A stretch of DNA of 64,000 nucleotides, taken from positions 1 to 64,000 of the forward strand of contig JABAAB010000067.1 of NCBI GenBank assembly GCA_014238945.1, given 5' to 3'. The translations under genes and the position numbers were made by a program. Shown here piece after piece: positions 36,745 to 46,708 of this stretch (position 1 is its first letter; each line of letters begins with the position of its first letter). The notes beneath the pieces were generated by a model. The model was given only the letters and a program-made list of their open reading frames with translations. It had not been told where the DNA came from and made no database searches. The stretch comes from Lysobacterales bacterium (GTDB taxonomy: Bacteria; Pseudomonadota; Gammaproteobacteria; Xanthomonadales; SZUA-36).

Positions 36745-38213
36745 TCAGGGGCTGACCTGCGCCACCTTGACCGGATTAATGTCCAGAGAACGTCTCAGAT
36801 CTTCGATTTTTGCAATCCTGGGGCTGTGTGCTCCGACGATGGTCTCGACGTTCAGTCCCAGCTTGTCAATGGCCTCGGCCAGCCGTTTTGTCACCGGTTG
36901 GGCTGGTTGCATGACGCCATTGATCGGATTGGGAAAATGGTCTGCCTCGAACAGTATTTTTTCTCCGGCAGCCAGCCAACCAACAGGTGCTCTGCATGCG
37001 GTGTGGGACCGATGTCTATGATCTCGAGCGTACGGTTACCGCCATCAAAGACATACTTGTCTTCCACAAACTGCAACTTCAGTGAATCGGCATCAGTGGC
37101 AGCTGCACGCATCACCGCCTCATTCTCCTTGACGGTCAGAACGGTGGCATCTTCGCCCTGGTAGGCAGGTACACCCAAAACATGATCATTGTGATGATGG
37201 GTCATGACTCCAAACTTGATGGGCTCGTCTTTCACCACCTCTCGCAATGCCTTGATGCGGTCCGGGATACCTGCAGTGCCACCGACCGCGACGACATGGT
37301 CATCCATTTCCACGAACATGGCATAGGTTCCGCCGGCACCCACCAGGAATACACCTACTGAAACTTCCTGAAGTTCTATATCGTTCGGTTGTGGCGGAGC
37401 GGTTTCAACCACTTCAAGGTCTTCAGGCAATCCGGTGTACTGCTCGACAGACTGGTTTACCCAGGTAGAGTGACGGTCGATGAAGATATTCGGCTGGTCA
37501 TTCACATACAGTTTGAATGTCTTGCTGAAGGGTATCCCATCGATGGTCTGGTAATCGGTAAAACGGTAATCGACCTGGCCAAAAGGCGGCAACACACGTT
37601 CGCTGCGACTCAGCATATGGGTTTCCTGGTCAAAATACAGACTCAATGCGGGGCCAACCTCCATCACCAGGGTCACCACGTCATGCATGCGGTCATTGAA
37701 CTCCACTTCGCCCAACCAGTGAGAAGTCTGACGCCGGTCCTGCAACTGTTTTACCAACAACGGGGCGGTTACCCGGATAAATGGGCCCGAAGTGTTATCA
37801 AAGTCGGGTTGGGCAAGTGGTGTGACGGAGCCACCACGAAAATCCAGTTGCCAGCCTTCCTCACCCTTGATGATCTGGCTGCCGTTAAAATTAAATCCAC
37901 CACCAGTGCCCTCGTTTTTGCCAACAAAGGTTTTGTTCTCGAAATCGATGGCTGCGAAGTTGATGGTTTCGTTCTCGTCCCAGGGTGCTCCGGGTGAACG
38001 ACTCTGGTTGGTTGCCCAGGTGATAAAGTGGCTCTTGCGTACGACGCTGTTCAGGTTTGCAATGGCTTCGGCTCCGCCATAGGCCGCCAGCGCGGCGTCA
38101 ATCACTTCGTTGGCACGGTTAACGGCTTTCAGTGGCAGGCTGTCTGCAGCCTGGGTGGAGGCAGCGGTCAGCATCAAGCTGGCAGCAATGGCTCAAACAA
38201 TAGGCTTTTTCAT
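36745..38213 (-). pseudogene. Metallo-beta-lactamase-fold hydrolase, interrupted by a stop and a frameshift
   Basis: Exported MBL-fold enzyme with two visible lesions. (1) The natural start ATG (38211-38213) gives MKKPIV, then an in-frame TGA (38193-38195), then AIAASLMLTAASTQAADS, which together form an ordinary signal peptide. (2) After VGWLPEKK near 36957-36962 an A6 run (T6 on the plus strand) is one base short. Restoring one A gives KKILFEADHFPNPINGV and about 70 native-looking residues to a stop at 36745-36747. The uninterrupted frame alone runs 36891-38177. The zinc motif THHHNDH (about residue 305) is intact, but the third-ligand region DH lies beyond the frameshift. Either a pseudogene or two sequencing errors. 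Confidence 0.8.
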
Positions 38214-38357
38214 TAATCAGTCCTCAAATTTTGTTTGAAAAAGACGGTCGCTCCCTGATGCCCGGCACAATCTGCGCGACAGTGTGCTGTGCGACAGAGC
38301 GAATGTCTTGGCAGATTCGATGAGAGGATGTGGTGCTGCGACAAACAGCAATCTGTA

Positions 38358-38948
38358 TTACAAAGTACAGTGGGTTCGATCGACCAAACGGTGGATGTAA
38401 GCCAGGAGATTGGGCATATTTTCAAGCAATTGCTGGGATTGGCCCCACTTGAGCGCGAAACCCACGATGATATCGGTAACGGAGAAGCGATCCTCAACCA
38501 GGTAATTCCTGTTGCCCAACTCCACCTCAAGAACGCTCGCCGCCTGGCAAAAGGCCTCGTTGTTTTGTTCAAATATGGCGGGCAGACGTTTTTCTTCCGG
38601 CAGTACAAAGGTGTTGCGGGAATTGCACCATAAATGTGCTTCCAGTTCGGTCAGGCAAAAACTCACCCATTGGTCATGTATGGCACGGGCCCGTGTACCC
38701 GATGGTGATATCAATCCCATTTCAGGTGCCAGGTCGGCAAGATAAGTACAAATGGCCGATGCCTCGAACAGCGGTTTTCCATCAATGATCACCGCTGGCA
38801 GTTTTCCCAGTGGGTGGATCTTTTTCAATTCATCGCTGTGCAGCAGATGTCTTCCCTCGATCGACTCGAACTCAAGCTCAAGTTCCTGTAATGCCCAGCG
38901 AACTTTTTTTGAGCGACTCGGGCCAAATTCATACAAGGTGATATCCAT
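38358..38948 (-). CDS. Glutathione S-transferase family protein
   Basis: 196 residues. N-terminal thioredoxin-like domain: TLYEFGPSRSKKVRWALQEL (Ser in the glutathione-activating position, about 11), HPLGKLPAVIIDGKPLFEAS with the cis-Pro and the glutathione gamma-Glu contact E-A-S. The C-terminal all-helical domain contains YLVEDRFSVTDIIVGFAL, the N-capping/hydrophobic staple segment. Substrate unknown. It is divergent from icmF with a 174-bp gap that must hold both promoters. Confidence 0.87.
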   Translation of the reverse strand: MDITLYEFGPSRSKKVRWALQELELEFESIEGRHLLHSDELKKIHPLGKLPAVIIDGKPLFEASAICTYLADLAPEMGLISPSGTRARAIHDQWVSFCLTELEAHLWCNSRNTFVLPEEKRLPAIFEQNNEAFCQAASVLEVELGNRNYLVEDRFSVTDIIVGFALKWGQSQQLLENMPNLLAYIHRLVDRTHCTL

Positions 38949-39122
38949 GGATTGTCCTTCCGTTCTTAAAAAATGGTCTGTTTGAATTCAAAAGCCTGCG
39001 TGAATATTACTGCCAAAAGACCGATGATGAAAATCAACCCGGAACCTGCATGTCCTCTTACACTCGCAGACCAGTGGGTTAACGCGGTAAAATAGCCAGG
39101 TTTCATTGAATGAGTTGTCCAT

Positions 39123-42100
39123 ATGAGCCGACCCGCTTCGGAAATTATTGCCGGCAGAAAATCTGCAGTCGATACACCTTTGCGTTTTGTTACCGCAGCT
39201 TCGTTGTTCGACGGGCATGACGTGGCCATTAATATCATGCGTCGATTGATCCAGGCACAGGGTTGCGAGGTCATCCACCTTGGCCACAACCGCAGTGTGC
39301 TGGATATTGTCCGGGCAGCCATCCAGGAAGACGCGGATGCGATTGCGATTTCCTCCTACCAGGGGGGACACATTGAGTACTTTCGTTTCATGATTGACCA
39401 GTTGAGGGAACGTGGGGCAGCGCACATACAGGTTTTTGGTGGAGGTGGCGGTACCATCACACTGGATGAAATCAGTGTTCTGGAAGATTACGGTGTGAAC
39501 CGTATCTATCACCCGGATGACGGCATGGGTATGGGGCTGGTGGAGATGATCGAGGATGTGGTCAAACGCGTTGCGGGGCATCGCCTGGAAACCGCTTACC
39601 CGCTGCAACTCAGAACGGACAACGCCAACGATGTGGCGCGCATGCTGACCGCTTTGGAAAGCGGTATTTTTAGCGAAAGTGAGCTGAAAATGAAACGCAG
39701 GGAATGGACCGGGGCCAGGAAGCAGGCACCGGTTATAGGTATCACCGGTACAGGTGGTGCCGGAAAATCATCGGTCACCGATGAGATACTGAATCGGCTA
39801 CTGAGCAGTTTTCCTGACAAGAGGATTGCTGTACTGGCAGTTGACCCCACGAGGCGGCGTACCGGTGGCGCCCTGCTGGGTGACCGGATACGGATGAACT
39901 CTCTGCGATCTGAACGTATTTATATGCGATCCATGGCCACCAGGCGTCAGCACCTGGCCACCAGTGCGATGCTGCAGGATGCCATCAGCTTTCTTAAAGC
40001 CGCCGGTTTTGACCTGGTATTGGTTGAGACCGCCGGAATAGGCCAGTCCGATTCGGAAATCGTCGATATGGTCGACTTTTCCTGTTATGTGATGACTTCC
40101 GATTTTGGTGCCCAGAGCCAATTGGAAAAAATCGACATGCTCGATTATGCGGAGCTGGTCATCCTCAACAAGTTTGACAAGCGTGGCGCCGAGGACGCCC
40201 TCCGGGATGTGCGCAAGCAGTACAAACGCAACCACCTGGCTTTTACCATGGACGATGAGGCCGTTCCCGTATACCCGACCATTGCCAGCCAGTTCAATGA
40301 CCCGGGTATCAGTTGGATGTTTGTAAACCTCATCAGATTACTGAGCGATAAACTGGGATTGCCAGCAGAACAATGGACCACGGATATCGACGTTTCCGAG
40401 CGCAAGCCAACGGCGACAGTGCTCATACCCGGTAACCGCACACGTTACCTGGCGGAAATAGCCGAGCAGGGCAGGGAAGTCGACCGGGATGTTTCCCGTC
40501 AGGCCGAGGCAGCCAGCCTGGCACAGCACTATCATGCCTGTCTCAAAGACCTGGGTGATACGGAACTTCCTTCCATCTGTAACTTTTTCACCGAACAACA
40601 GTTAACTTCTTCAATTACATCCCAGGGCTCGATGAATGAGTCCCCCAGCAAATCCGGTGCGGCAGACCAAACTCTGATTTTATTGCGCCAACGATACAAC
40701 TCCGCACTGGGTCAACTATCGGCGGACGCAAGGAAACTCCTTCAGGATTGGCCGGAGCGCAAGGCGGGTATCCGCACCGAGCAATATACCTACGAAGTGC
40801 GTGGCAGAGAGATCAGCGGAAACAATTACAAGCAGTCCCTGAGCAAGATTCCCATACCCAAGATCGGTATGCCACGCGATCGGGACTGGGGTGAACTGTT
40901 GGCCTTCCTGATGCGTGAAAATCTGCCCGGCTACTACCCCTATACCGCTGGTGTATTCCCTTATCGCCGACTGGGTGAAGACCCGACCCGCATGTTTGCC
41001 GGGGAGGGTACGCCAGAGCGCACCAACCGGCGTTTTCACTATTTGTCAAAAGATGGTGCCACGGCCCGTCTGAGCACCGCCTTTGATTCCGTAACACTGT
41101 ATGGCGAAGACCCGCATACACGACCTGATATCTATGGAAAGGTGGGGAATTCCGGGGTTTCCATTGCCACGCTGGATGATATGAAAAAGCTGTATTCCGG
41201 TTTCGACCTGTGTGCACCCACCACCTCAGTTTCCATGACCATCAATGGGCCGGCCCCCATGATTCTGGCTTTTTTCATGAACGCCGCGATTGACCAGCAG
41301 GTTGAACTGCATCTCAGGAACACCGGTGAATGGGCATCAGCTGAGAAAAAGATCAGAAGTCATTTCAAAGACAAAAAACAGCCTGTCTATGCAGGTGACC
41401 TGCCGGATGGTAACGATGGTCTGGGTTTGTCACTGCTTGGGATCTGCGGTGACCAGTTGGTCGACGGGGAAACCTATGCAAGGATCAGGACCGAGACCCT
41501 GAAAAAGGTCCGAGGTACGGTCCAGGCCGACATTCTAAAAGAAGATCAGGCCCAGAATACCTGTATTTTTTCAACCGAGTTTGCCATGCGTATGATGGGA
41601 GATATTCAGCAGTTTTTCGTGGATAACCAGGTACGTAATTTCTACAGCATATCGATTTCCGGTTATCACATCGCCGAAGCCGGTGCCAATCCGATCAGTC
41701 AACTGGCGTTTACACTGAGTAACGGTTTCACCATCGTCGAGTATTACCTTGCCCGTGGTATGGGTGTTGATGAATTCGCACCCAACCTGAGCTTTTTCTT
41801 CAGCAACGGCATGGACCCGGAATATACTGTCATCGGTCGTGTCGCAAGACGTATCTGGGCACGCGCCATGCGCGAACGCTACGGTGCCAACCGCCGTAGC
41901 CAGAAGCTCAAATACCACATCCAGACCAGTGGGCGCTCGCTTCATTCCCAGGAAATTCAGTTCAACGATATTCGCACCACCCTGCAGGCACTTTATGCGT
42001 TGTTCGACAACTGCAACTCCCTGCATACCAATGCCTATGATGAGGCGATCACCACACCCACAGAGGAAAGCGTACGTCGCGCGGTGGCGATCCAGATGAT

Positions 42101-42614
42101 CATCAACAAGGAATTGGGTCTGAACTTCTGTGAGAACCCGTGGCAGGGCAGTTTTATTGTCGATGAGTTGACCGACCTGGTTGAAGAAGCGGTATACCGG
42201 GAGTTCGAGCGGATTTCGGAGCGCGGCGGTGTGCTGGGTGCAATGGACACCATGTACCAGCGCAGCAAGATCCAGGAAGAGAGCATGTACTACGAGCACC
42301 TGAAGCACGACGGCAGCCTGCCACTGATTGGCGTCAATACCTTCCTCGGTGACAAGCAAGGCCATGTCGAGGGCGGTGAATTGGAATTGATGCGTTCCAG
42401 CACAGAGGAAAAGCATCAGCAAGTGGGCAATGTCGAGGCGTTCCGGGCGTTCCACCAGGCAGAAGCCGAAGTATTACTGGGCGCACTACAGCAAACCGCG
42501 CGTGAGCGGAAAAATACTTTTGAGACTCTGATGGCGGCTGCCAAGAGTTGCTCGCTCGGCTCAATGAGCCACGCGCTATATGATGTGGGTGGGGAGTATC
42601 GGCGGAATATGTAG
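39123..42614 (+). CDS. icmF: Fused isobutyryl-CoA mutase IcmF (B12-binding, MeaI-type GTPase, mutase)
   Basis: 1163 residues in the IcmF order. The N-terminal cobalamin domain (about 15-150) has [14 protein letters not shown] (B12 histidine region) and [10 protein letters not shown]. The G-protein chaperone domain has P-loop [12 protein letters not shown] (about 205), [19 protein letters not shown] and [15 protein letters not shown]. The C-terminal mutase barrel (about 560-1163) has [13 protein letters not shown] and [20 protein letters not shown]. IcmF interconverts isobutyryl-CoA and n-butyryl-CoA, some homologues also isovaleryl-/pivalyl-CoA, with its own GTPase for cofactor quality control. 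It links valine/leucine breakdown products to straight-chain metabolism. A repeat fragment begins at its stop codon. Confidence 0.95.
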   Translation: MSRPASEIIAGRKSAVDTPLRFVTAASLFDGHDVAINIMRRLIQAQGCEVIHLGHNRSVLDIVRAAIQEDADAIAISSYQGGHIEYFRFMIDQLRERGAAHIQVFGGGGGTITLDEISVLEDYGVNRIYHPDDGMGMGLVEMIEDVVKRVAGHRLETAYPLQLRTDNANDVARMLTALESGIFSESELKMKRREWTGARKQAPVIGITGTGGAGKSSVTDEILNRLLSSFPDKRIAVLAVDPTRRRTGGALLGDRIRMNSLRSERIYMRSMATRRQHLATSAMLQDAISFLKAAGFDLVLVETAGIGQSDSEIVDMVDFSCYVMTSDFGAQSQLEKIDMLDYAELVILNKFDKRGAEDALRDVRKQYKRNHLAFTMDDEAVPVYPTIASQFNDPGISWMFVNLIRLLSDKLGLPAEQWTTDIDVSERKPTATVLIPGNRTRYLAEIAEQGREVDRDVSRQAEAASLAQHYHACLKDLGDTELPSICNFFTEQQLTSSITSQGSMNESPSKSGAADQTLILLRQRYNSALGQLSADARKLLQDWPERKAGIRTEQYTYEVRGREISGNNYKQSLSKIPIPKIGMPRDRDWGELLAFLMRENLPGYYPYTAGVFPYRRLGEDPTRMFAGEGTPERTNRRFHYLSKDGATARLSTAFDSVTLYGEDPHTRPDIYGKVGNSGVSIATLDDMKKLYSGFDLCAPTTSVSMTINGPAPMILAFFMNAAIDQQVELHLRNTGEWASAEKKIRSHFKDKKQPVYAGDLPDGNDGLGLSLLGICGDQLVDGETYARIRTETLKKVRGTVQADILKEDQAQNTCIFSTEFAMRMMGDIQQFFVDNQVRNFYSISISGYHIAEAGANPISQLAFTLSNGFTIVEYYLARGMGVDEFAPNLSFFFSNGMDPEYTVIGRVARRIWARAMRERYGANRRSQKLKYHIQTSGRSLHSQEIQFNDIRTTLQALYALFDNCNSLHTNAYDEAITTPTEESVRRAVAIQMIINKELGLNFCENPWQGSFIVDELTDLVEEAVYREFERISERGGVLGAMDTMYQRSKIQEESMYYEHLKHDGSLPLIGVNTFLGDKQGHVEGGELELMRSSTEEKHQQVGNVEAFRAFHQAEAEVLLGALQQTARERKNTFETLMAAAKSCSLGSMSHALYDVGGEYRRNM

Positions 42615-42641
42615 ATCCTGGGTCATGTGCGTCGACGTGAT
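42614..42641 (+). repeat. Fragment A of the IS91-like transposase tail
   Basis: GATCCTGGGTCATGTGCG, then a CGACGTGAT, matching the codons for ILGHV-RRD found in 46129-46156 and 56771-56798. It begins on the last base of the icmF stop codon. Confidence 0.65.
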
Positions 42642-42645
42642 CGGT

Positions 42646-43323
42646 TCAGTGCCAACAGATCTCATCCATTCGGACCCGATGGCGAAGGCAATACCTATCG
42701 TCTTCGCGGCAGGACTCGAAAGATTCCCGCACGGTATCCTGGCGGATTTTTGCTTCGGTGTAGCGGTTGTAGGCGTACGACATCATCGCCTCAACATAGC
42801 CATCGAAACTCTCGTAACAGTTTTCGCTCAGATAATACTGCCGTCTTCGTTGCGGCGAACAGGACTGGACCAGCTCCTCCACAGCTTGCGCCGCTATTGC
42901 CTGAACCTCGGTTTCATCATGAAACGGACACGAGACCTCCTGCCAGCTCCCCACGGGCTCCGGCTCAACAACAAAGAGTCTGCCGTTTTTTTTAAGCACC
43001 CGCCGTGCCTCTGCGAGGGCCGCAGTCATCAGGTGTTTCGGGACATGGTGCAAAGACCAGTGGAACACGGCAACATCAAAGACCCCACTGGCCAGCGGTA
43101 TCGCGCCCGCACATGCTTGTACCCGCCATGGGGGTGGTCCTCCGCCCACCAAAGGGTCGATGCCGGTTACGGCATAACCATGCTGTACCAGCATGTCACT
43201 GAGCTCCCCTTCACCACAACCGATATCCAGAAGTGCTCCCGTGTCCTCACCTAAAAACTCAAGCAAGGCATCGAGCGGTTTGGCGACGGATGCTTTGGCA
43301 GGATCTGCACTTAATAAAGACAT
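42646..43323 (-). CDS. Class I SAM-dependent methyltransferase
   Basis: 225 residues. Rossmann methyltransferase with SAM motif I LLDIGCGEGELSDML (about 32-46), acidic ribose contact GIDPLVGG, and FDVAVFHWSLHHV (motif IV-like, about 83), ARRVLKKNGRLFVVEPEPV. This resembles the Methyltransf_11 (UbiE-like) group; the substrate is not evident. Its start is 4 bp after the end of the broken acyl-CoA synthetase tail, so the two were probably once in one operon. The gene lies between two pieces of the same repeat (42614-42641 and 43498-43709). Confidence 0.83.
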   Translation of the reverse strand: MSLLSADPAKASVAKPLDALLEFLGEDTGALLDIGCGEGELSDMLVQHGYAVTGIDPLVGGGPPPWRVQACAGAIPLASGVFDVAVFHWSLHHVPKHLMTAALAEARRVLKKNGRLFVVEPEPVGSWQEVSCPFHDETEVQAIAAQAVEELVQSCSPQRRRQYYLSENCYESFDGYVEAMMSYAYNRYTEAKIRQDTVRESFESCREDDRYCLRHRVRMDEICWH

Positions 43324-43326
43324 AGG

Positions 43327-43446
43327 CTACGATGCTCGCGCATATTGCTGTACGGCGTCAACGGCATAGACTCCCTTTCCTTCCGCGCGAACCAGTAAAG
43401 GGTTGATCTCGAGCTCAATGAGATTGTCTCTATAGCGTGATGAGCA
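43327..43446 (-). pseudogene. C-terminal stump of an ATP-grasp (NDP-forming) acyl-CoA synthetase
   Basis: Read on the minus strand, the bases give RYRDNLIELEINPLLVRAEG, then KGVYAVDAVQQYARAS and a TAG stop. ELEINPLLV followed by a D-A near the end is the usual C-terminus of ADP/NDP-forming acyl-CoA synthetase ATP-grasp subunits. Upstream of this the frame loses similarity as the repeat at 43498-43709 is approached, so the rest of the gene (some 200-700 residues) has been lost. Confidence 0.6.
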
Positions 43447-43497
43447 GGAGGGCAGGGCAGCGCGCGCACCGCCAGGACCTGAAGAGGGACTGCTCAA

Positions 43498-43709
43498 GCT
43501 GGTTTGATGTGTCAGGGAAGGTCAGCCCGGGGTCTTGTTCGGCTGCGCTACGGTAATGGGGTTGTTTTCGGCCAGCGGGGTGCGATCCGTAGACTTCCAG
43601 GCACCTGCATGACGGATTCAGTAGCAGACAAGATCCGATTTCGGCTCAGTTTACTGTCTTGGATACTTGCCTGAATTCCGAAAAGGGTGGGTTATACTTC
43701 CTATCCACC
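43498..43709 (+). mobile_element. IS91-like element 3' end, copy B
   Basis: Starts CTGGTTTGATGTG and runs through TTCGGCTGCG, GATCCGATTTCGGCTCAGTT and TTGCCTGAATT to the conserved end GGTGGGTTATACTTCCTATC CACC. It is collinear with copies at 46210-46428 and 56856-57066. The upstream transposase codons are missing here. The end lies 35 bp before the start of the M23/BTRD1 gene. Confidence 0.75.
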
Positions 43710-43743
43710 TTACTATGCACTCAATACTGGTTCTCATACCACC

Positions 43744-45807
43744 ATGAATAACTTCAGGAAAAAAGTAACGTTTATTTCGCTGGCATTGATCATCAGTCTG
43801 GCCGCTTATACTTCCTCCACTGCATTTACCAGTAGCCAGGGTAATTCCCTTTTGTTCAATACCTTGGTGGTTACGGGTGGCATCGAGAGAATATTCGCCG
43901 ATGGCTTTGATGAAGACATGGGTGAAGGCGAATCCGGATCATTACCGAATGTAAAGGCCTTGAGAGCCGAGTTTGACCTGATCAATCCGGTAGAGCCGAA
44001 CAATCCGAATATTCTGCCTTTTGCTGACCTGAGCCGGCGCCTCCCGGAACCATTGGATGACCTGCGGGAATCACCGGTCACACCCTTGGGTGTAGACCTG
44101 AGTCGTGTGCCGCCCACCGGACATGTCAACTGGAACTCTCACCTCGGCGTTACCTTGTCCAGCGAATTTCTGAAAACGAATCATCTCTCCAATTGGCCCG
44201 AGCCGTCTCGAACGCCATGCGTGGCGCCTGAGATCATGATTGACTGCTGTTCCTATGTGCTGGTCGAGGGCGTGGATGGCAGCGGCAATACGATCCTGTA
44301 CTACGATCCCCTGGATCTGTATGCCAACGAGGCGAGCGCGGCCACAGCACTTGGGGAGATCTATGCACAGATTTCTCTGCACCTGCCTTTCACCGATGGT
44401 GGCGTCACCCTGGGTCATGGCTGGATATATAACGGTGGCGACAGGAACCCCCATGGTTCCCTCGATTACGACAAATCGGTCAGCGAGGGAAGCGATTCTT
44501 CGTTTCGGGTTCTCTCGGTGGCGCCCGGGAAAGTGGTCGCAAAGTACTGGGACAATTGGCATGGCAACGTACTGATCGTCGAGCATCCCGGCCCCGGAGA
44601 TTTCACCTATCGCAGCTTCTACTTCCATCTGCGCAATGGGAAGACCAACGACATCGAGATGGCGAAAACCCGGACGACGGCAACCGGTGATCCTGACGAG
44701 TCAGAGGACAAGTACCTTGAGTTCGCCGATCTCGACAATCCAGACGACCTGCATTGGGGCACCAACAGCCAAGCCATACCCGTCAACGTCGACGATACGG
44801 TTTCGGCATTGCAACACATTGCCTGGTCCGGTAATACCGGCCCCGGTGGTGCTGGAGCCGGCCTTAACAATGACGGTACACCCAAGAATTCGACTACGGC
44901 CAATAACCACCTGCATTTCATGATGGCTGCTTCACACCCGACCTGGACCAGTGGCGAATGGCTTTATGTGGACCCCTACGGAGTGTATGAGCAGCAATCC
45001 ACCGGCTGCTACGACCTGATGAAGGCAACCCAGTATGACCGCCTGTTTGCGCCGTATTATCCTTACTTCCATGGCGTCCCTCTTGGCGTGGTCAACTTCT
45101 ACCTATACTACTACGGTCAGATGGGGCTTTCGCCGGCTACCTTTACGGTGCAGCGCAAAGGCAGTGACGTTATAGCGGCCGGCGCCTTCAAGCCGGGCTT
45201 GAGCAGTGCCTGGCACCTGTTCAACTACATGACACCCGGTGATTTTCAAACGGAGTTCAATGAAGTCACCAATGTGGCCAACAACTTCCGCCTGGTCGAT
45301 CACTCGATTTCACTGCACGGTTTTGGTCTGCCGCGTCACAACGGAATTTTCCGCCCGGATGTCATCAATGACTGGTTCAGTTACGGAAACCAGACCATTG
45401 GTGATTTCGTGACGAACTTTGATGACCTTACCGATCAGGGCTACGACCTGATTGATTTCTTTGGCTACCGCGACGGCTTTAACGACAGAATCGCATCAAA
45501 TTTTACCCCCTTGCCGGGTAATTTTATTCATCACGGAATGCTCGACAGCAATACTTTCAAAAACCTGTCCAATGATTACGCTGACGATGGCTGGTTGCCC
45601 GTCGACGTGAACGTGATGGAAATGAACAACGGCACTTGGCTGTCCGCCATCTACCGACAAACCGGGGATTCACGCATGATGCACTGGGGTATGACGAGCA
45701 CGGAATACCAGCAGTGGATAGATTTCTACCTGTCATCAGGATGGGATCTCAAGGTCGTGCAGAATTATTCGGATGGCAACCGCTATGCGGCAATCTGGAG
45801 CAAATAA
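43744..45807 (+). CDS. Exported M23-like (LytM) peptidase with C-terminal BTRD1-type tandem repeats
   Basis: 687 residues from ATG 43744, giving a signal sequence (FISLALIISLAAYTSSTAF). The LytM-like domain lies at about 210-420: GHGWIYNGGDRNPHGSLDYD supplies the H-x3-D zinc ligands, AKYWDNWHGNVLIVEH the central sheet, and NNHLHFMMA the H-x-H. The C-terminal part (about 450-687) is built of repeats such as QGYDLIDFFGYRDG, DDGWLPVDVNVMEMNNG and SGWDLKVVQNYSDGNRYAA, typical of the bacterial tandem repeat domain 1. It probably acts on cell-wall peptides outside the membrane; the repeat domain's role is unknown. Confidence 0.82.
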   Translation: MNNFRKKVTFISLALIISLAAYTSSTAFTSSQGNSLLFNTLVVTGGIERIFADGFDEDMGEGESGSLPNVKALRAEFDLINPVEPNNPNILPFADLSRRLPEPLDDLRESPVTPLGVDLSRVPPTGHVNWNSHLGVTLSSEFLKTNHLSNWPEPSRTPCVAPEIMIDCCSYVLVEGVDGSGNTILYYDPLDLYANEASAATALGEIYAQISLHLPFTDGGVTLGHGWIYNGGDRNPHGSLDYDKSVSEGSDSSFRVLSVAPGKVVAKYWDNWHGNVLIVEHPGPGDFTYRSFYFHLRNGKTNDIEMAKTRTTATGDPDESEDKYLEFADLDNPDDLHWGTNSQAIPVNVDDTVSALQHIAWSGNTGPGGAGAGLNNDGTPKNSTTANNHLHFMMAASHPTWTSGEWLYVDPYGVYEQQSTGCYDLMKATQYDRLFAPYYPYFHGVPLGVVNFYLYYYGQMGLSPATFTVQRKGSDVIAAGAFKPGLSSAWHLFNYMTPGDFQTEFNEVTNVANNFRLVDHSISLHGFGLPRHNGIFRPDVINDWFSYGNQTIGDFVTNFDDLTDQGYDLIDFFGYRDGFNDRIASNFTPLPGNFIHHGMLDSNTFKNLSNDYADDGWLPVDVNVMEMNNGTWLSAIYRQTGDSRMMHWGMTSTEYQQWIDFYLSSGWDLKVVQNYSDGNRYAAIWSK

Positions 45808-45984
45808 GACACCCTGATCAGGCTCGGGGTCAGCGCGTCCATTTTCAGCGCCATCCGTTATATTGCGCCCATGGCAAACCTCCGTTGCAGCTTTGCCGGC
45901 TTTTCCTCTTCTGGCTGGCCTGGCGCCACCGACCGACAAGCAGGTCAACGACCACCCCCTGCAGGTCAACCTGGACGAGATCAG

Positions 45985-46012
45985 TGGATAGGAAGTATAA
46001 GCCACCTTTTTT
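45985..46012 (-). repeat. Inverted copy of the IS91-like element end
   Basis: TGGATAGGAAGTATAAGCCA CCTTTTTT is the reverse complement of the conserved end found in direct orientation at 43686-43707 and 46401-46424. With copy C it forms a head-to-head pair of ends about 400 bp apart. Confidence 0.7.
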
Positions 46013-46024
46013 GCACGTTCCGCG

Positions 46025-46428
46025 ATGCAGCGCCTCAAGCGGGTGTTTGCCATCGACATTGAGACGTGTCCCGATTGTGGAGTCACATTGCGGGTGATTG
46101 CCTGCATCGAGGATCCGCTGCTGATCGCCAGGATCCTGGGTCATGTGCAACGACGTGATGAGGCGGCTGGCGCACAGGCGCGGGCCCCAACGGCACACCA
46201 GGCAGGGCAATTGATACTGGTTTAATGTGACAGGGGAGGTAAGCCTGGGCGTTTGTTCGGCTGCGATACGGCAATTTGGACGTTTTCGGCCAACGGGATA
46301 CGTTCCGCGGGCTTCCAGTCACCTGCATGACGGATTCAGTAGCAGACAAGATCCGATTTCGGCTCAGTTTACTGTCTTGGATACTCGCCTGAATTTCGAA
46401 AAAGGTGGTTTATATTTCCTATCCCCCC
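46025..46428 (+). mobile_element. IS91-like element remnant, copy C (transposase tail plus 3' end)
   Basis: 46025-46225 encodes MQRLKRVFAIDIETCPDCGV, then an IACIEDPLLIARILGHV block and a proline/alanine-rich end. This is the C-terminal zinc-finger-like tail of an IS91-family (Y2 rolling-circle) transposase. The remaining ~200 bp is the non-coding 3' end shared with the other copies, ending GGTGGTTTATATTTCCTATC. The catalytic part of the transposase is absent, so it cannot move by itself. Confidence 0.75.
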
Positions 46429-46708
46429 ACGTTTTCCAGGTGGATATGGTCATCTTCCGAGTAGAAGACCACATAGCCCGCCAACGTTTGCACGTATATC
46501 GCGACGTATACATAGCCATTTTCGATTTAAGCAGAAAAATCAGCCTGCAATGGTGTAGGACGCCGATGCATCCTGCTGACGTATATTGAATATCACGGAC
46601 TCGTCTGGATTGACAATAGTAACCGGTTAACGTAATTTCTTGCTTTCAGGCTGTAGGTTATTGTTCAACACGTCGTATCAAATGCCACCGACTTCAAGGA
46701 ACCTAGTT
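46429..46708. other. Gap between repeat C and the DUF1254 gene
   Basis: 280 bp upstream of the DUF1254-type gene. No gene or strong hairpin recognised. It presumably carries that gene's promoter. Confidence 0.4.

Noticed and set aside
41571-42455. 294-codon open frame on the minus strand opposite icmF
   Set aside because: Antisense shadow of the mutase domain.
46227-46589. 120-codon plus-strand ORF covering the 3' end of repeat copy C
   Set aside because: It reads through non-coding repeat sequence. The equivalent frames in copies B, F and G are not conserved as protein.
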